A DNA stretch of 64,000 bases from Prorocentrum cordatum (taxonomy: Eukaryota; Sar; Dinophyceae; Prorocentrales; Prorocentraceae). The stretch covers positions 1-64,000 of the forward strand of contig CAUYUJ010003877.1 in NCBI GenBank assembly GCA_963575745.1, in the 5' to 3' direction. A model generated the notes under the pieces. It was given only the letters and a program-made list of their open reading frames with translations. It had not been told where the DNA came from and did not search any database. The translations under genes were made by a program, and so were the position numbers. Of this stretch, positions 22,481 through 33,146 are shown piece by piece (the first letter of the stretch is position 1; each line of letters opens with the position of its first letter).

Positions 22481-23977
22481 CAACAAGCGGAAACACAAAC
22501 CACACATCACGAACGAACCAGAGAGAAAGAAAGAACGAGGTGCCAGAGAGAGAGGGAGAGCGACAGAGAGAGAGGGAACGTGTGTGCACATGTGTGTAAC
22601 GCGAGAATGTACATATATGTGCGCGCACATGCGGCGCGTCTACGCACGCGCGCGGGGAGAGACATTACCACGCTGTCATCGATGCATGTGTGTACACACA
22701 TATATATACACATACATACGTCTTCTCAGCCTATGGCAGAGCTATGCGTAGAAATGCACAGCCGCGCAATTGTGTATAAACGCATGCGTTCATACTCAGA
22801 TGAGCGGAATACGGTCGCACCCCGCACGCGCGGGGGACGGAGAGAGGGGCAGCCCCGTTGCATAACAATAAGATATGAGCCATTATTACGTAGGCGAGCT
22901 GAACAATAACGTGAGCGTTTGACGACAGGTCTATACGCGCAGAGAGGGCGGGTGCGAGGCGCGACAGGGGGGAGGGAGGGGCGAGAAAGAAATCACCGAT
23001 GCAGACAGCGAGTGGAGCATATAGTTCGAAGAGGGATCATACATAACATATGCAAGATATGAGAAACGTGGTTTGCGATGTAGGTTTACAAGGCTGCAAC
23101 AACAGCGCGAGCGAAACCATTTGGGCCATGCCGAGCGGTGGTGCACATAGACAAACATCGATATCGCTAGGATTCACGCATGCGTACACACATGTATACA
23201 CATGTATATATATATTGAACATGCATGAACACGTGCGTGTAAATAACCATATGTCTATGCCTGCAGATGCGTATATACAAACGAAGAGGGTTCGAGTCAG
23301 TTATATCATGCGAGGGGCGTGATATTGAATCGACATGTGTGCATCTATATGAATGCGTGTGCACGTATGTCCACGCGTACAAAGACAGAGGGTGGACCAC
23401 ACATGCGTGTACGACATACCCATACATGTATGTACATACGTGTGCACATGTACAAGTATAGATGTGCTGAACAACTTGCAAACGTGCACGTGTGTGCCCG
23501 CCGCACACTGACTATATGTATGCATTAGCTCGGGTGTGTGGCCACGTAAATGCAAAGGCAGACACGTCGAGCTAGACTGTACACATGTATATAGCGAGAT
23601 ACATCGATAGAGCGGGCGAGAGAAGGAGAGGGACATAACTATTATCTGAGAGAAGGGGAGCAACCTTTAGAAGGAAGGAGGGGGAGCGCAGTCGTGTCTC
23701 CCAACCGTCGCATCGACGACCGCATCGAGCTGAACTCGGCTTCTGCGATTGGCCATTCCCCGCCCTGCCCTCCCCCCCGCCCGCGCATGCGCGCAACTGC
23801 CGAACCGCGCCCTGTATCATCCAGTCGGATCTCGAAGCGGCGGGGCGGTCGGTCCTGCCATTCCGTAGTGATGTCGTGCATGACGTCCTCAGTCAACTCG
23901 CTGGTGTTCGCCAGCTCGCTAGCCTTGTTCTTCTTGATGCTCCCCCCCTCCGTCTCGGTCTTCCTCTTGATGCTCAT
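19764..23977 (-). CDS. C5-cytosine-methyltransferase-like split gene, catalytic Cys replaced
   Basis: Four segments on the minus strand give, in order, an N-terminal Lys-rich region (23977-23642), S-adenosylmethionine motif I (22371-22261), the acidic motif II region (21818-21702), and motifs IV to X (20580-19764). Exons 2, 3 and 4 join in phase 0, each behind a CAG acceptor, with GC donors after exons 2 and 3; non-GT donors are known in dinoflagellates. The family transfers methyl groups to cytosine C5. Here motif IV reads APDSAPFPVDGQG where PPCQPFS is expected, so the catalytic Cys is Ser; the motif VI Glu-Asn-Val is IET. Motif VIII, PQERTRMHICG, is intact. A frameshift occurs near 20035. 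It is either a pseudogene or a non-catalytic relative. The link to the N-terminal segment is positional only. Confidence 0.7.
20890..21180. repeat. AT-rich alternating repeats inside the gene
   Basis: ATGCATGC, TATATA and TACGTA words alternate over about 170 bases, followed by AT-rich sequence and a G11 run near 21180. This lies in the putative intron between exons 3 and 4. Confidence 0.7.
21330..21615. repeat. Degenerate CCAAGAGGC repeats
   Basis: Variants of GCCTCCAAGAGGC / GGCTCCCAAGAG recur every 10-24 bases, split by a T-rich then G-rich interruption near 21415-21450. It is the same repeat type as at 5690-5970. Confidence 0.65.
21702..21818 (-). CDS. Exon with motif II region (CCDKKEW)
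   Basis: The 39 codons follow the acceptor CGCCCCGCAG and read MGIRVTNYCCDKKEWLQRRA, then a segment ending HVHVPCDFTK. Virtually all codons end in G or C. The acidic residue in CCDKKEW is placed where motif II of C5 methyltransferases contacts the SAM ribose. The proposed donor is AAG followed by GCCACA. Confidence 0.65.
22261..22371 (-). CDS. Exon with SAM-binding motif I
   Basis: The 37 codons follow the acceptor CCCGTCAG and read KELARDLMTDNGAK, then HLHVLSIGCGMNTGAIAVKE. The hydrophobic strand followed by GCG-x-x-x-G is the motif I glycine loop of SAM-dependent methyltransferases. The proposed donor is GAG followed by GCTTGC. Joining to the next exon gives a continuous motif I-motif II region. 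A (CCT)n microsatellite starts just downstream, at about 22150-22235. Confidence 0.7.
22415..22640. repeat. (GA)n microsatellite
   Basis: A pure (GA)n run at about 22420-22475 is followed by GA-rich and GT-rich sequence. It lies upstream of exon 2 of the methyltransferase-like gene. Confidence 0.95.
22640..23640. other. No gene seen; AT-rich tandem TGTATACA words
   Basis: Moderately AT-rich DNA with many CACATGTATACA words. No supported exon. It probably lies in an intron of the methyltransferase-like gene. Confidence 0.4.
23642..23977 (-). CDS. Putative first exon of the methyltransferase-like gene
   Basis: ATG at 23977 (context GCCGCCATG) opens MSIKRKTETEGGSIKKNKAS, a Lys-rich start that could serve as a nuclear-localisation signal. 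It continues with ELTEDVMHDITTEWQDRPPRR and FEIRLDDTG. After a low-complexity Arg/Gly stretch the same frame reads EWPIAEAEFSSMRSSMRR. Third positions are strongly G/C. The low-complexity part (about 23810-23755) may be a short intron. The stop at 23642 is probably intronic. Confidence 0.5.
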   Translation of the reverse strand: MSIKRKTETEGGSIKKNKASELANTSELTEDVMHDITTEWQDRPPRRFEIRLDDTGRGSAVARMRGRGGGQGGEWPIAEAEFSSMRSSMRRLGDTTALPLLPSKGCSPSLR

Positions 23978-24170
23978 GGCGGCCTTCGGGTGCGCGGGGA
24001 GGCGGGGCGTCGGAGCCACTGGGGCATGATCCTCAACGGGGGGGGGGCGTCATTCGTTTCTCGAGCGGGATCGGGCATTGCGCGAGCATGGACATGTGAG
24101 AATACCCCCGAGCGTTGCCCGAGCTTGCGAAGATCGCCTGGTGCATGCCTGGCAGATGCTTTCTAGCACC

Positions 24171-24362
24171 GCGATAGAGACTTGCCCGAAACGCGCCCGA
24201 GACTCGCCCGATACACGTCGGAATGTTTGCCCGAGATTTGCCCGAGACTTGCCAGAGCTGTGCCCGAGAATTGCCCGAGATTTGCCCGATCTAGATTTGC
24301 CCGATGCTTGTCCGAGGCATGCCCGAAACTCCTGGAATTTGCCCGAAATTTGACCGTGTGTT
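24171..24362. repeat. TTGCCCGA(G/A)(A/C) minisatellite, array 1
   Basis: About sixteen degenerate units of 10-15 bases built on GCCCGAGACTT / GCCCGATTT. The same core forms arrays at 27157-27615, 28130-28240 and 46010-46470, so the GCCCG(A)-TTT word is a recurrent local repeat seed. Confidence 0.85.
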
Positions 24363-24543
24363 GGCCGAGTTGTTGGTATGCCTTGCCTTCCACTAGGCTA
24401 ACCCTACTATCCGACATTCCTTCTCTCAACCCTTGTTGTGTTTATGTTATGTGTTGCGTTGTTGAATTTTAACGTGGTTGTTGATTGCTGATGCTGGTGA
24501 TGATGATGATGATGATGATGCATGGCGTTCTCCTGACCTTCTT

Positions 24544-26819
24544 TCACACTGCTGCGAACGCACAGTTCTTCGAAACGAGCGGTAGCAAGCGGGATCGACG
24601 CATAATCGATTCTTCCCAGTTTGTTCTATGAGCAGCTGCTGCCATCTTTGCAATCGCAAGGTTCAGGGTTTCGTCCAAGAAGGTACTGTAGAAACGTGGG
24701 TTGCCTTGAATGTGCACTCTCTGCGTGATGTGCACAAACATATGTGATTTTGGCAGGGGTTCACATCCCGCGTCATCCATCAGTGCCAAATGTCTTAGGC
24801 ATAAAAATATTAGTTCGCGACAGTCATCCACACCGACACGAATTCCACACCTACGGAGGATTGACATATAATCAATAATACAATTACCAGCTGCTCCGAG
24901 GGTATCACGTTCAGGAAACGGCGTGCCACCAGGACGGGTGCAATACGCATGTGCCCACCGGAGGAGGATGCCTGTCTCGGCAGCTTTTGTTTTTAATTCT
25001 GTGTTCCCCCTCTGCTGGTATACCATTGATGTCGTTAGTGTACTCAACTGATAGCTTTTGTCGATGTGGTGTGTGTTGCACCAACCTTTATAATCGCTGG
25101 ACAATCTTTCAAGACTCACTGCCCGAGTGACCTCCTGTGGTCCTACAACATTGAATATATTGGCGTCAACTAGGCACGCAAGCACTTTCAACACGAATGT
25201 CTGGAACACTCCTAAATATAGTGTATGAAGCGTGTCTAAGTGCAGCACACTGTCTGGCGTGGTCCCCAGCTCTGGGCAAAATAACGGATTGCGGCGGAGA
25301 ACCCACGACGCGATCCTGCCTCTGTCGTCTACCCTCGCCCTCCAAAACACGCAAACGAACGGGGTGCCCCGAGTCTCAAAGTCATCCGTGTTGGGCAAAT
25401 CTGTACATGGATCCAGCCTGTCCCCCTTCCTCAATCCAAGCGTTGGGACGTCTTCGCCGAGGATTCGGCCAAGGCATGTTTTCTTTTTCGCCAGGTGGAG
25501 CTTACCAATCTGCACGATCAACTGTCTGACATCATCCGAGACCACATCCACCATAATTTCATGGCTGCTGCACTCGACCTCATACGAGTTGCCCCGTTTG
25601 CCCCAGCCCAGGTTGTGCACAGTCGCATGGCTGAAATCGTACATGGTGCCTCTCGTGCATGCGCAAAGGAAACATGGCGAAAAAAACGAAGCCCAGGTCG
25701 GGAACCCCAAAGTGCTGCTGAGTTCCATCCAGTCGGCTTTCACTTGCACTAGCAGGTATCTGGCGCCCATCGGGATCTCCGCTATCTCACCTGACTTTGA
25801 CCCCTCGCCCCATGGAGCGCCGTCCCACCGCGCATTGGGCCTCACGCCTTTAGCTGCTGCCTGGGGGGGGGGGTCGAAGCAGCACGCTGAACGTTATGTA
25901 TTCCTTCACGCGTCTCCTCGAAGGGATGCGTGAAGGAATACATGCTGTTCGTGGTCCTCGTTCCTCGTGTTATTCCGTCGCTCCTCGTGTTCCTCCCCCC
26001 TCACATGTCCCCCTCCCCCTTAATCCTCCCCGACCCAATTCCTAGTGCGGGGGTTCCGCTTGCGGGCGTCCTTCGGGCCTTCATCGACCACCTAATATAA
26101 TTGAATATCTGCCAGTGCGGGTCCCATCCGCGACAGCCACATTTGCATTGCTCTTTCTTGCTCAACACAGCGATGACGTGCCTTGATTTAGTGCACAAAT
26201 TATAACAAGTCAATGCGAACACCGAGTCGGCCCGTCCAGGGCCAATCGGGCGGGTGTATTTGATGCCATCAAAATAGAGAGCAATTGGAAATACTGGGCG
26301 CGCGTCGCCTGGCATATCGTAATGGTCGTGGCCAAGGAACGCTTCAGACCAATCGGTATCCAATGCCATGTTGGTCACCTCTATGCCTTGGTTTCGAAGA
26401 TGGTCTAGCTCGGCCTCCAAACATTCATGAGGGGGTGCACATGCAAACGGCTTCGCCGTCCGAGCACCGATCAAATGCACAGGTAGGTCTAAGAAATGCA
26501 ACTCTGGCGCCGAAACTTGTTCAGGTAAGGCATCTCTCAAATGTTTCAGATATTTGCCACTTTGCTTGCCTGGGCCGAACTGCAACTTCTCCAACAATGT
26601 TCCTCTGGCCCCAGCTTTGACCGCGAAGAAGCAAGTCAAGCAAAGGGCCTTTGCGTCGATGCGCCCCGTCGCGTACAGCTGCAGCAAGTGGTCCTCCAGG
26701 TCCGCCGAATCCTCGGAGCTCGCGCCACCGTGCAGGCCCCCAGCGAAGCGATCATCATCGCGCTCCCAACTAAACTGTCGATACGGTGGCGATCTGGAGC
26801 GTCGGCCTCGCTTCCCCAT
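24544..26819 (-). CDS. Two-exon gene of a multicopy dinoflagellate-type family, transposase-like
   Basis: Exon 1 (26819-26079, 247 codons) begins with ATG and an Arg/Ser-rich tail (GKRGRRSRSPPYRQFSWERD). Exon 2 (25860-24544) has 438 codons before its stop. A GC-AG intron of 218 bases keeps phase, giving about 685 residues. Conserved-looking blocks are ALYFDGIKYTRP, a Cys cluster KCGCRGWDPHW, a KADWMEL block, NPLFCPELG and LHLDTLHTLYLGVFQTFVLK. From memory, this set of blocks occurs in many dinoflagellate proteins of unknown function. The DG, ADW and LHLD acidic residues and the zinc-ligand-like Cys cluster suggest a DDE-type transposase relative, but I cannot assign the catalytic triad. Codon third positions are less G/C-biased than in nearby genes, which fits a mobile origin. 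Confidence 0.7.
25861..26078 (-). other. Putative GC-AG intron carrying a perfect hairpin
   Basis: The intron begins GCCCGAAGG after ATGAAG and ends with a C-rich tract and CAG before GCAGCAGCTAAAGGC. Excising it joins the two ORFs at a codon boundary. It contains ATGTATTCCTTCACGC at 25896-25911 and its exact inverse at 25928-25943, a 16-bp stem with a 16-nt loop. The boundary bases AAG|GC and CAG|GC repeat at both ends, as in transposon-like introns (introners) described in dinoflagellates. Confidence 0.55.
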
Positions 26820-26829
26820 TCAGCAAATC

Positions 26830-26850
26830 TCTGAGCCAAAACGGCTACGG
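26830..26850 (-). other. DinoSL (spliced leader) relict
   Basis: On the minus strand these 21 bases match the dinoflagellate spliced leader at 18 of 21 positions, including the runs CCGTAGCC and TTTTGGCTC apart from one base between them. It ends 10 nt before the ATG at 26819, in the position and orientation expected of a retroposed mRNA with a short 5' UTR. Confidence 0.8.
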
Positions 26851-26851
26851 A

Positions 26852-27150
26852 CACCAATCGCGCATGTGGCCGTTGCACCAAGGATAGGACTGACATCATC
26901 TCCGTATCTTCACCCCCGCACTTCCTCCCTCCGCGTCCATCGGACGGTCCGATGGATGGGATGTGGGGAAGGGGGTGCGGGGCGGTGAGGGATGATGTCA
27001 TTCCCGATCTCCAGCGCGCTCTCCGCGCCCCCTCTCTGTCAACATTGGACATGCCGCGAAACGGAGGCGGCGCCACTGGCAATATCAGACATGCCGCGAA
27101 ACGGAGGCGGACCCCGATCGGGGTCTTCACGTCGGCAATTGTTATATCAA
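26852..27150. other. No gene; short direct repeat
   Basis: The 23-base word beginning GACATGCCGCGAAACGGAGG occurs twice, at about 27049 and 27087. Otherwise GC-rich sequence without a supported gene. Confidence 0.5.
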
Positions 27151-27156
27151 GGTTGC

Positions 27157-27615
27157 CCGAGACACGCCCGAAACTTGCCCGAGAATTGCCCGATGATATC
27201 TTGAGACTCGCCCGACATTGAATTCGGAACACGACCGCAATTTGCCCGAGACGCGCCCGACAATTGCCCGATAGTTGCCCGAGACGCGCCCGACATTTGC
27301 CCGAGAATTACCAGACAATTGCCAGAGAATTGACCGACAATTGCCCGACATTTGCCCGCGGGTAATTGCCGGGAAAGTTGTAGGCAAGTTTCGGGAAGCG
27401 TGCCCGAGACTTGCCCGATAATCTACCCGACAATTGCCCGAAAATGCGCCCGAAACTTGCCCGAACTCGGCCTGGGGCCCACCCTGAGCTTGCCCGAGAC
27501 TTGCCCGATATGCGCCCGAGATCTGCCCGAGACTTGCCCGACACTTGCCACAAAAATGCCCGAGATTTGCCCGACATTTGCCCGAGACTTGCCCGCAATT
27601 TGCCCGAGCTGGGTG
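27157..27615. repeat. TTGCCCGA minisatellite, array 2
   Basis: More than thirty degenerate 10-18 base units of the TTGCCCGAGAC / TTGCCCGACA type. Frames on both strands remain open and read Pro/Glu/Arg/Cys or Gln/Val/Ser/Gly repeats, which are artefacts. Confidence 0.9.
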
Positions 27616-27649
27616 GCCCGTCTGCCCGTCTGCTCCCCCCGCGCGCCTG

Positions 27650-27885
27650 GGCGGCCGTGCTCGGGTTCTTGCAGTGGGCGCTGCGGTAGGCGACGACCGT
27701 CTCGAGGCCGTCGCGCGCGCGCCCGCGAGCAAACAGAGGGCCCCGCTGCTGCTGCTGACGGCGGATCGAGCGAGGCGTCAAGGCGAGGGGTCGCGAGCTG
27801 GCCAGCGGCGAGGGGTCTGCAGAGAGGCAAACGCAGCGATCGGGGCGAGGGTGACGAGCACGAGGGCAACGCTTGCGGTGATCTG
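27650..27885 (-). CDS. Candidate exons with a signal-like hydrophobic start
   Basis: Two G/C-ending open segments appear on the minus strand. After CTTGTCAG one reads ITASVALVLVTLAPIAAFAS, a hydrophobic helix. About 100 bases downstream, another reads ARDGLETVVAYRSAHCKNPS ending TAAQ. They could be consecutive exons of a secreted or membrane protein. No family is recognised, and the intron join is not tested. Confidence 0.25.
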
Positions 27886-28129
27886 ACAAGGACGCGGTTG
27901 TCACGAATGTGGCACTCCGCCTCCCGTCGCCCTCCTCGTCGTGTCTGTCCTGTTATCCCCCTCCTCCTCCTCGTTGTCCGTTTTGTTTTTTTCGTTGATT
28001 CCACGCTTCCACGCTCCATTTGCGTCCCCGCCACCCTATCCCGAGGGGCAGCTGGAATTAAAACCGCGTTAGTTGCTGCCAAACCGCCTTAAGGAACCCT
28101 TCTGGGTCCGCAGTGGGCGCGGGTAATTT

Positions 28130-28240
28130 TTCACCCGGTTTTTGCCCGGTTTTTGCCCGGCTGTTTTTCGAGGATGTATTGGGCGATTTGCCCACGGGCA
28201 TTTTTTTACCCGGTTTTTGCCCGGTTTTTGCCCGCCTTGT
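28130..28240. repeat. ACCCGGTTTTTGCCCGG repeat block
   Basis: TTTTTGCCCGG occurs about four times, with TTTTTCACCCGG, TTTTTTACCCGG and CCCACGGGCA variants, in two blocks separated by about 50 bases. It is related to the other GCCCG minisatellites of the window. Confidence 0.8.
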
Positions 28241-28814
28241 TTTTTCCATATTCACTGCGCGAAAGTTGCGACAGTTCGGCATCGTGGAGGAATATTTCTT
28301 GAATATTTCCGTTCTGAGCGCCCGCTAGCCTTCGACGTGAGTGATCAAGCTGATATGTTTTGAGCTACCCCGCCCAATGCACTCGGTCGCTGACAGGTCG
28401 TGTCTGCCGAGCGCCGCAAATGCTCGACAGCCCCTCGTAGGGGCATGGAAACTGCGTGCCTCGTAGCATCCGTTGCTGCCTGCTGCCTGCTGCCGTCGAC
28501 CTCCTCCTCCCCCCCCCCCTGCCGTTGCTCCCTCGTGAGAGCAGCGGCCGCGGGATGAGGGGCATCCCTCCTGGATGAGGCCTGTTATGTACCCCCCCAT
28601 ATGCATGGGCCCCAGCTTTCAGCCCCACAGGGTAAGGGAAAGAGAGAAATGGGAAGAGTCATAAAACACTAACGAAGGGCCCAGATGTTGATTGGTATTA
28701 TTGTGAGCTGGGATGTTGCGGTGTCATGTTGGTGAGTGTAGTGTTTGCACGTGTGTGCGTGATTGCTGTGGGAGTGACGGTAGTGTGATTGCGGGTGTGA
28801 CACGTATGGGTGTG

Positions 28815-29356
28815 AATTTTGTGGGCGTGATCGTGTGTGTGTGTGTGTGCGTGCGTGCGCGCGTGCACGCGTGCGTGTCAGTGTGCGCGTGTTCCGTGTG
28901 TCTGTGTGTGTGCGCGTGTGTGTGTGTGCGCGTGTGTGTGTGTGTGTGTGTTTGTGTGCGGTGGGTGGGTGGGTGGGTGGGTGGGTAGGTGGGTGTTTGG
29001 GTGCGTATGTGTGTGCATGTGAGTGTGCGTGTGCGCGTGCGGATCCATTGGTTGCGGTGGTTGTGTGTGTGTGTGGGGGTCCTGTCAGGTGTGAGCGTGA
29101 GTGGTGTGATGTTTGTGGGTCTGATTGGCGGTGTTGCTCGTGGGTGCGGTATGCGTTATGTGATTGGTGTGGGTGTGAGGTTTGTGAGTGTGCTTTTTGT
29201 GGGTACGGTTTGCGCGGGCGTGTTTGAAGTCGGCGCGGTGTTAGGCGCGATGATGCGCGTGCGTGTCCGAGAGGAAGAGAGAAGAGGACGAGAGAGAGAG
29301 AGAGGAACGGGTAGCGAGGGATAAGGATCGAGAGTGGGAGAGGGAGAGATGAGAGA

Positions 29357-29387
<31 letters not shown>

Positions 29388-29400
29388 CGAGAGAGACATA
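28815..29400. repeat. (GT)n and (GA)n microsatellites
   Basis: A GT/GC-rich dinucleotide tract at 28825-29090 with a (GGGT)n block near 28965, then GA tracts at 29290-29400. Frames in this region are repeat translations. Confidence 0.93.
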
Positions 29401-29719
29401 ATGATGTATACTGAGAGGGGAAATGAGAACGAGAGGGGGAACGAGAAAGAGCTGGGGAAGGAAAAGACGGGGCATGAGAGGATGGGAGGGGAGACCAGAA
29501 GAGGGCAGCATAGGCATGCACTTGCCAGGAGGAGATTGAGAGTGAGCGGGAGCAGAAATGAGCCACGCTTTGGATGAAGAGGTGATGGGATCAGGACGGC
29601 CAGGGCGTATCCCAGGAGCTGGCGTTGGGAACCCAATGCTAGAACATAGTCGACGAGCACAGGCACCGTGACTGTCAACAGGGGGTGGGGATATGGGGAC
29701 CTCCTCCGCCTCGTCCGCC

Positions 29720-29869
29720 TCCCCTCCTCCTCCTCCTCCTCCTCCTCCTCCTCCTCCTCCGCCTCCTCCCCCTCCTCCTCCTCCTCCCCCGCCTCCTCCT
29801 CCTCCTCATCCTCACAGGCTTGATCCTGTGGGCCATATGGTAATCTGCAGCGACCCCCATCAGCATCAC

Positions 29870-29904
<35 letters not shown>

Positions 29905-29935
29905 GCATCATCAACATCATCATCATCATCGTCAC

Positions 29936-29966
<31 letters not shown>

Positions 29967-30135
29967 GTCATCGTCATCATCGTCATTATCAGCATCATCA
30001 TCAGCATCATCATCCTCATCCTCATCCTCCTCAGCATCATCATCGTCCTCATCCTCATAATCGGCATCACCACCGTCAGCAGCATTAGCATCAGCATCAT
30101 CACCATCGTGATCAGCAGCACTATCAGTATCATCA
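29720..30135. repeat. (CCT)n then (CAT)n microsatellites
   Basis: Polypyrimidine CCT repeats at 29720-29815 are followed by a long CAT/CATCAG array at 29868-30135. The acidic or His-rich frames come from it. The array is a few hundred bases beyond the 3' end of the gene at 30400-36530. Confidence 0.95.
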
Positions 30136-30399
30136 TCAGCATCGGCATCATCAACAACCACACCATCATCACCACCATCGGTGCCACAGTCATGTCATAC
30201 CACATCTGGTTGACGCCATCATCATGGGGGTCAGTGCAACTTGTGTCACCCGTATGCTAGACACCACATCATCAGCATGGACGTCATTGTTATGACACCC
30301 GCGCCCGCTCCCGTCAGAGCTGGGGATGACCCCCGCGGGCGCAGTCAACCGTGTACAGCGTCCCCGCATTGCTGTACATGCCGTGGACGTAGAAGATCA

Positions 30400-31355
30400 T
30401 CACTCCTGCGACGGCCCCTCGTCCTGATCCAGGTTCCTGATCATCTGGAAGGTGGCGTCCAGGCTCTTGACTGCCTGCTCCAACTCCTCCACGCACGCCA
30501 GCGACCCGTGCACGTCGTGGAGGAAGGCGTCTGGAAGGTCCTTGTTGTACAGCGCCAGCTCCTGCAACGGGATGTGCTCCGCGATCTTCTCCTCAACCCT
30601 GCCAATGTGCTTGACGAGCTTCCCCCTGAACCTGTCGTTGTTGGCCCACGTCTTGTCGCCATGAGGGTCGATGATGCTGGCCTCGAGATGCTTCGCCCTC
30701 TGCAGCACTGACGAGTACTCCTTCACGACGGCCCTCGCCTTGGTGTCCACAGTCTTCGGGGTGGCGGCCTTCGCGTTTGACTTCGCCTGCGCCTTCGCCT
30801 TCCCCTTGCCTTTCTTGGCCTTGCCCGCCTTGCCCGTGCCCTTCGCCGTCTGCTTCTTCACGTCTGGCGATGTCCCAGCAGGCTTTGCAGCCACGGCCGC
30901 AACATCTCCACTTGCCGTAGCTCCACTTGCAGCACCTTCATGTGCAGCAGCACGGGCGACTGTGACGGGTGGCGTGTCGGCGGCCATTGCATTCCCTTTC
31001 GGCGCTGGCGTCACCAGCTCCTTGGACTGCCGAACGGCGTCCTTCGTCTCGAACCTAGTGCGACGGCTGGTGCTCACGTGGTCCACGGTCTCTGCGTCCG
31101 TCTTGCGCTTCCACTCCAGCCTGCGAGACTCCTCGTTGATCCGCACGTGCTTGGGCCCCTTCTTGATGAGAAACATGCAGCGGTTGATGGCCCCCTGCAC
31201 GGCTGCAGGCGTGGGCGGGCCGCCTCCACCGCCCATCTCGGCGGTGATCATGCCCTCGAACGTGAGCCAGGAGCCGACAGTCGTGTCCCGCTTGACCCGC
31301 TCGTCGATCTTGGACCGCTTCTCCTGACCAAAACTCACGTCTCCCATGTCCAGTT
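30400..31355 (-). CDS. 3' exon of the multi-exon gene
   Basis: The frame opens behind a GTGAG acceptor and reads LDMGDVSFGQEKRSKIDERV. It includes SWLTFEGMITAEMGGGGG and AAVQGAINRCMFLIKKGPKH, an Ala/Lys-rich linker with KGKAKAQAKSNAKA, and a helical end (LVKHIGRVEEKIAEHIPLQE), with a stop at 30400. Upstream of the acceptor the frame is closed by TGA, which supports the splice site. The basic linker suggests nucleic-acid or chromatin contact. Confidence 0.7.
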
Positions 31356-33105
31356 CTCACCGCTGCCCTCTGTAAATGTATATCTGTATATACAGATGTG
31401 TTTATATATAAATATACATGTACACGTAAAGTGTAGATACACGTGTCTGTATATATATATATGTACAAATGTACTTAATCATGCGAACACGCACGCACGC
31501 ATATGCATACACATATATATAAATATAACCATACATACATAAATGCAGCGGGAGAGCGGAACATGGGAGAGGGAACATGCGTGCACGTGTGCTTGGGTAT
31601 AGGGGGGGCATCCTCATCGTCATCAGTTTTGAGACGACGTCTCCTGGTACTGGTCGAACTGCTCAGCGGCCCACTGCTTCACCCGCTTCTTCTTGCCACT
31701 CGGGTCCAAGCTCTGGTACCTCGCGTTCTCCTCTGCGCAGCTGCGACGAAAGAGGGCGTACCTCTCCCCGATGGGGCCAGTGCTGCCGATGTCGAACCCA
31801 GACGCCGCCGCCGCCTCCAGATTCAGGTCCCTCTCATCATCCATGATGTCCTGCGCATCGTCTCCCTCCTCGTCCTCGTTCTCCACCTTGAATGCGCCCG
31901 AGTCCATGAAGGCCTTCATCAGCTGACCCTCGAAGTTGGCCGCCTGCGGCCGATTTACCCCACTCGCAGCTCTCAACTTAAGGCCTACTGCGGCAAGTCA
32001 CAACTGCAATCGATATCACGGCGTAGGCTCAACCAACTCACCACCACTCGCCATCCGACGAGCAGGAGCGCTCAAGGAATAGGCGGGGAGGTCGAAGGGT
32101 TTGGAGAATGGGGGGGGTGGGGGGGTCCCTTCGAGGAGGAGGAGGAGGAGGTGTGTGCGTGGGGGTGGGGGCGTTGGAGGTATGCCTGCATGCAGGCCAG
32201 ACGATTTCAGGGCTGTCGTCCGTCCTTGCGACCGTCTCCCTCCCCCCCGCGTCTGGCCTGCGGGATGACGAAGGAAGCGGCGCCCATGCTCTGCCCGACG
32301 GGGCCACTCGCCTGGCGCGCGGGCGTCGGAGGGGTGAACGGGGCAGGGCGAGCGGGAAGCGCAGCCGGGGCGGGCGCCGACGGGGGCGCTCGGCGATGGG
32401 TAACTATAAGGCGACGTCGGCAACCGAGGGACCTCCTTGCCCTGGGGATCGAAAGCTGGGGAAACCGAGCAGCGAGTTCACAGCGGGCTGAGCTGGGCGG
32501 GTAGCCTCGACAACTCGCGGCACAACCAATCGATTGACGTGGCGAGCCACGGCCCACTGATATGGAGAGGGATACGGATACAGACGCAGGGACAGAGGGA
32601 TCGAGACAGAGGCAGCGATATCTAACGAGAGGGAGCTAGTGAGCAAGACGGGTTGAGATATTGCTGCACCAAGGGGGGGAAATATAGAGAGATAAAGGGA
32701 GGCACATGGGACTAGATCGTTATATCATGCGCAATAGCGTGCGGGAGGGAGGGGGAGAACACACATGTATATATACATATATATGTACACACATACGTGC
32801 GTGTATGCACACACATACTGAGATCGGCATATACTTTATAGCCAAATGCCGACCAACACAGCCATGGAGGGAGCGCGAGGTAGATAGAGCGGGTGGAGGG
32901 CGACATACGGGAGGGGTGGCGGAAGAGAGAAGGTATTGTTGAGACACACGGGAATCGGTAAAACAACCGTCACGGCGGGGGATCGTTGAAGGGGGCGGAG
33001 TGGCGACAGGGGGGTGGTGAGACGATGACGGGGTTGGAAGTGATGCGTCCCCCATTTATCTCACGTGTGTCGGTGGTGCTGTTAAGTTGTGCCTATCTCT
33101 GATTG

Positions 33106-33146
<41 letters not shown>

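Noticed and set aside
24171-28240. CRISPR-like arrays of short repeats
   Set aside because: Units are degenerate, contiguous and without unique spacers; they are minisatellites in a eukaryotic genome.
29241-30205. Acidic, Met-rich and His-rich frames of 130-306 residues
   Set aside because: They read through (CCT)n and (CAT)n microsatellites; no non-repetitive domain is attached.
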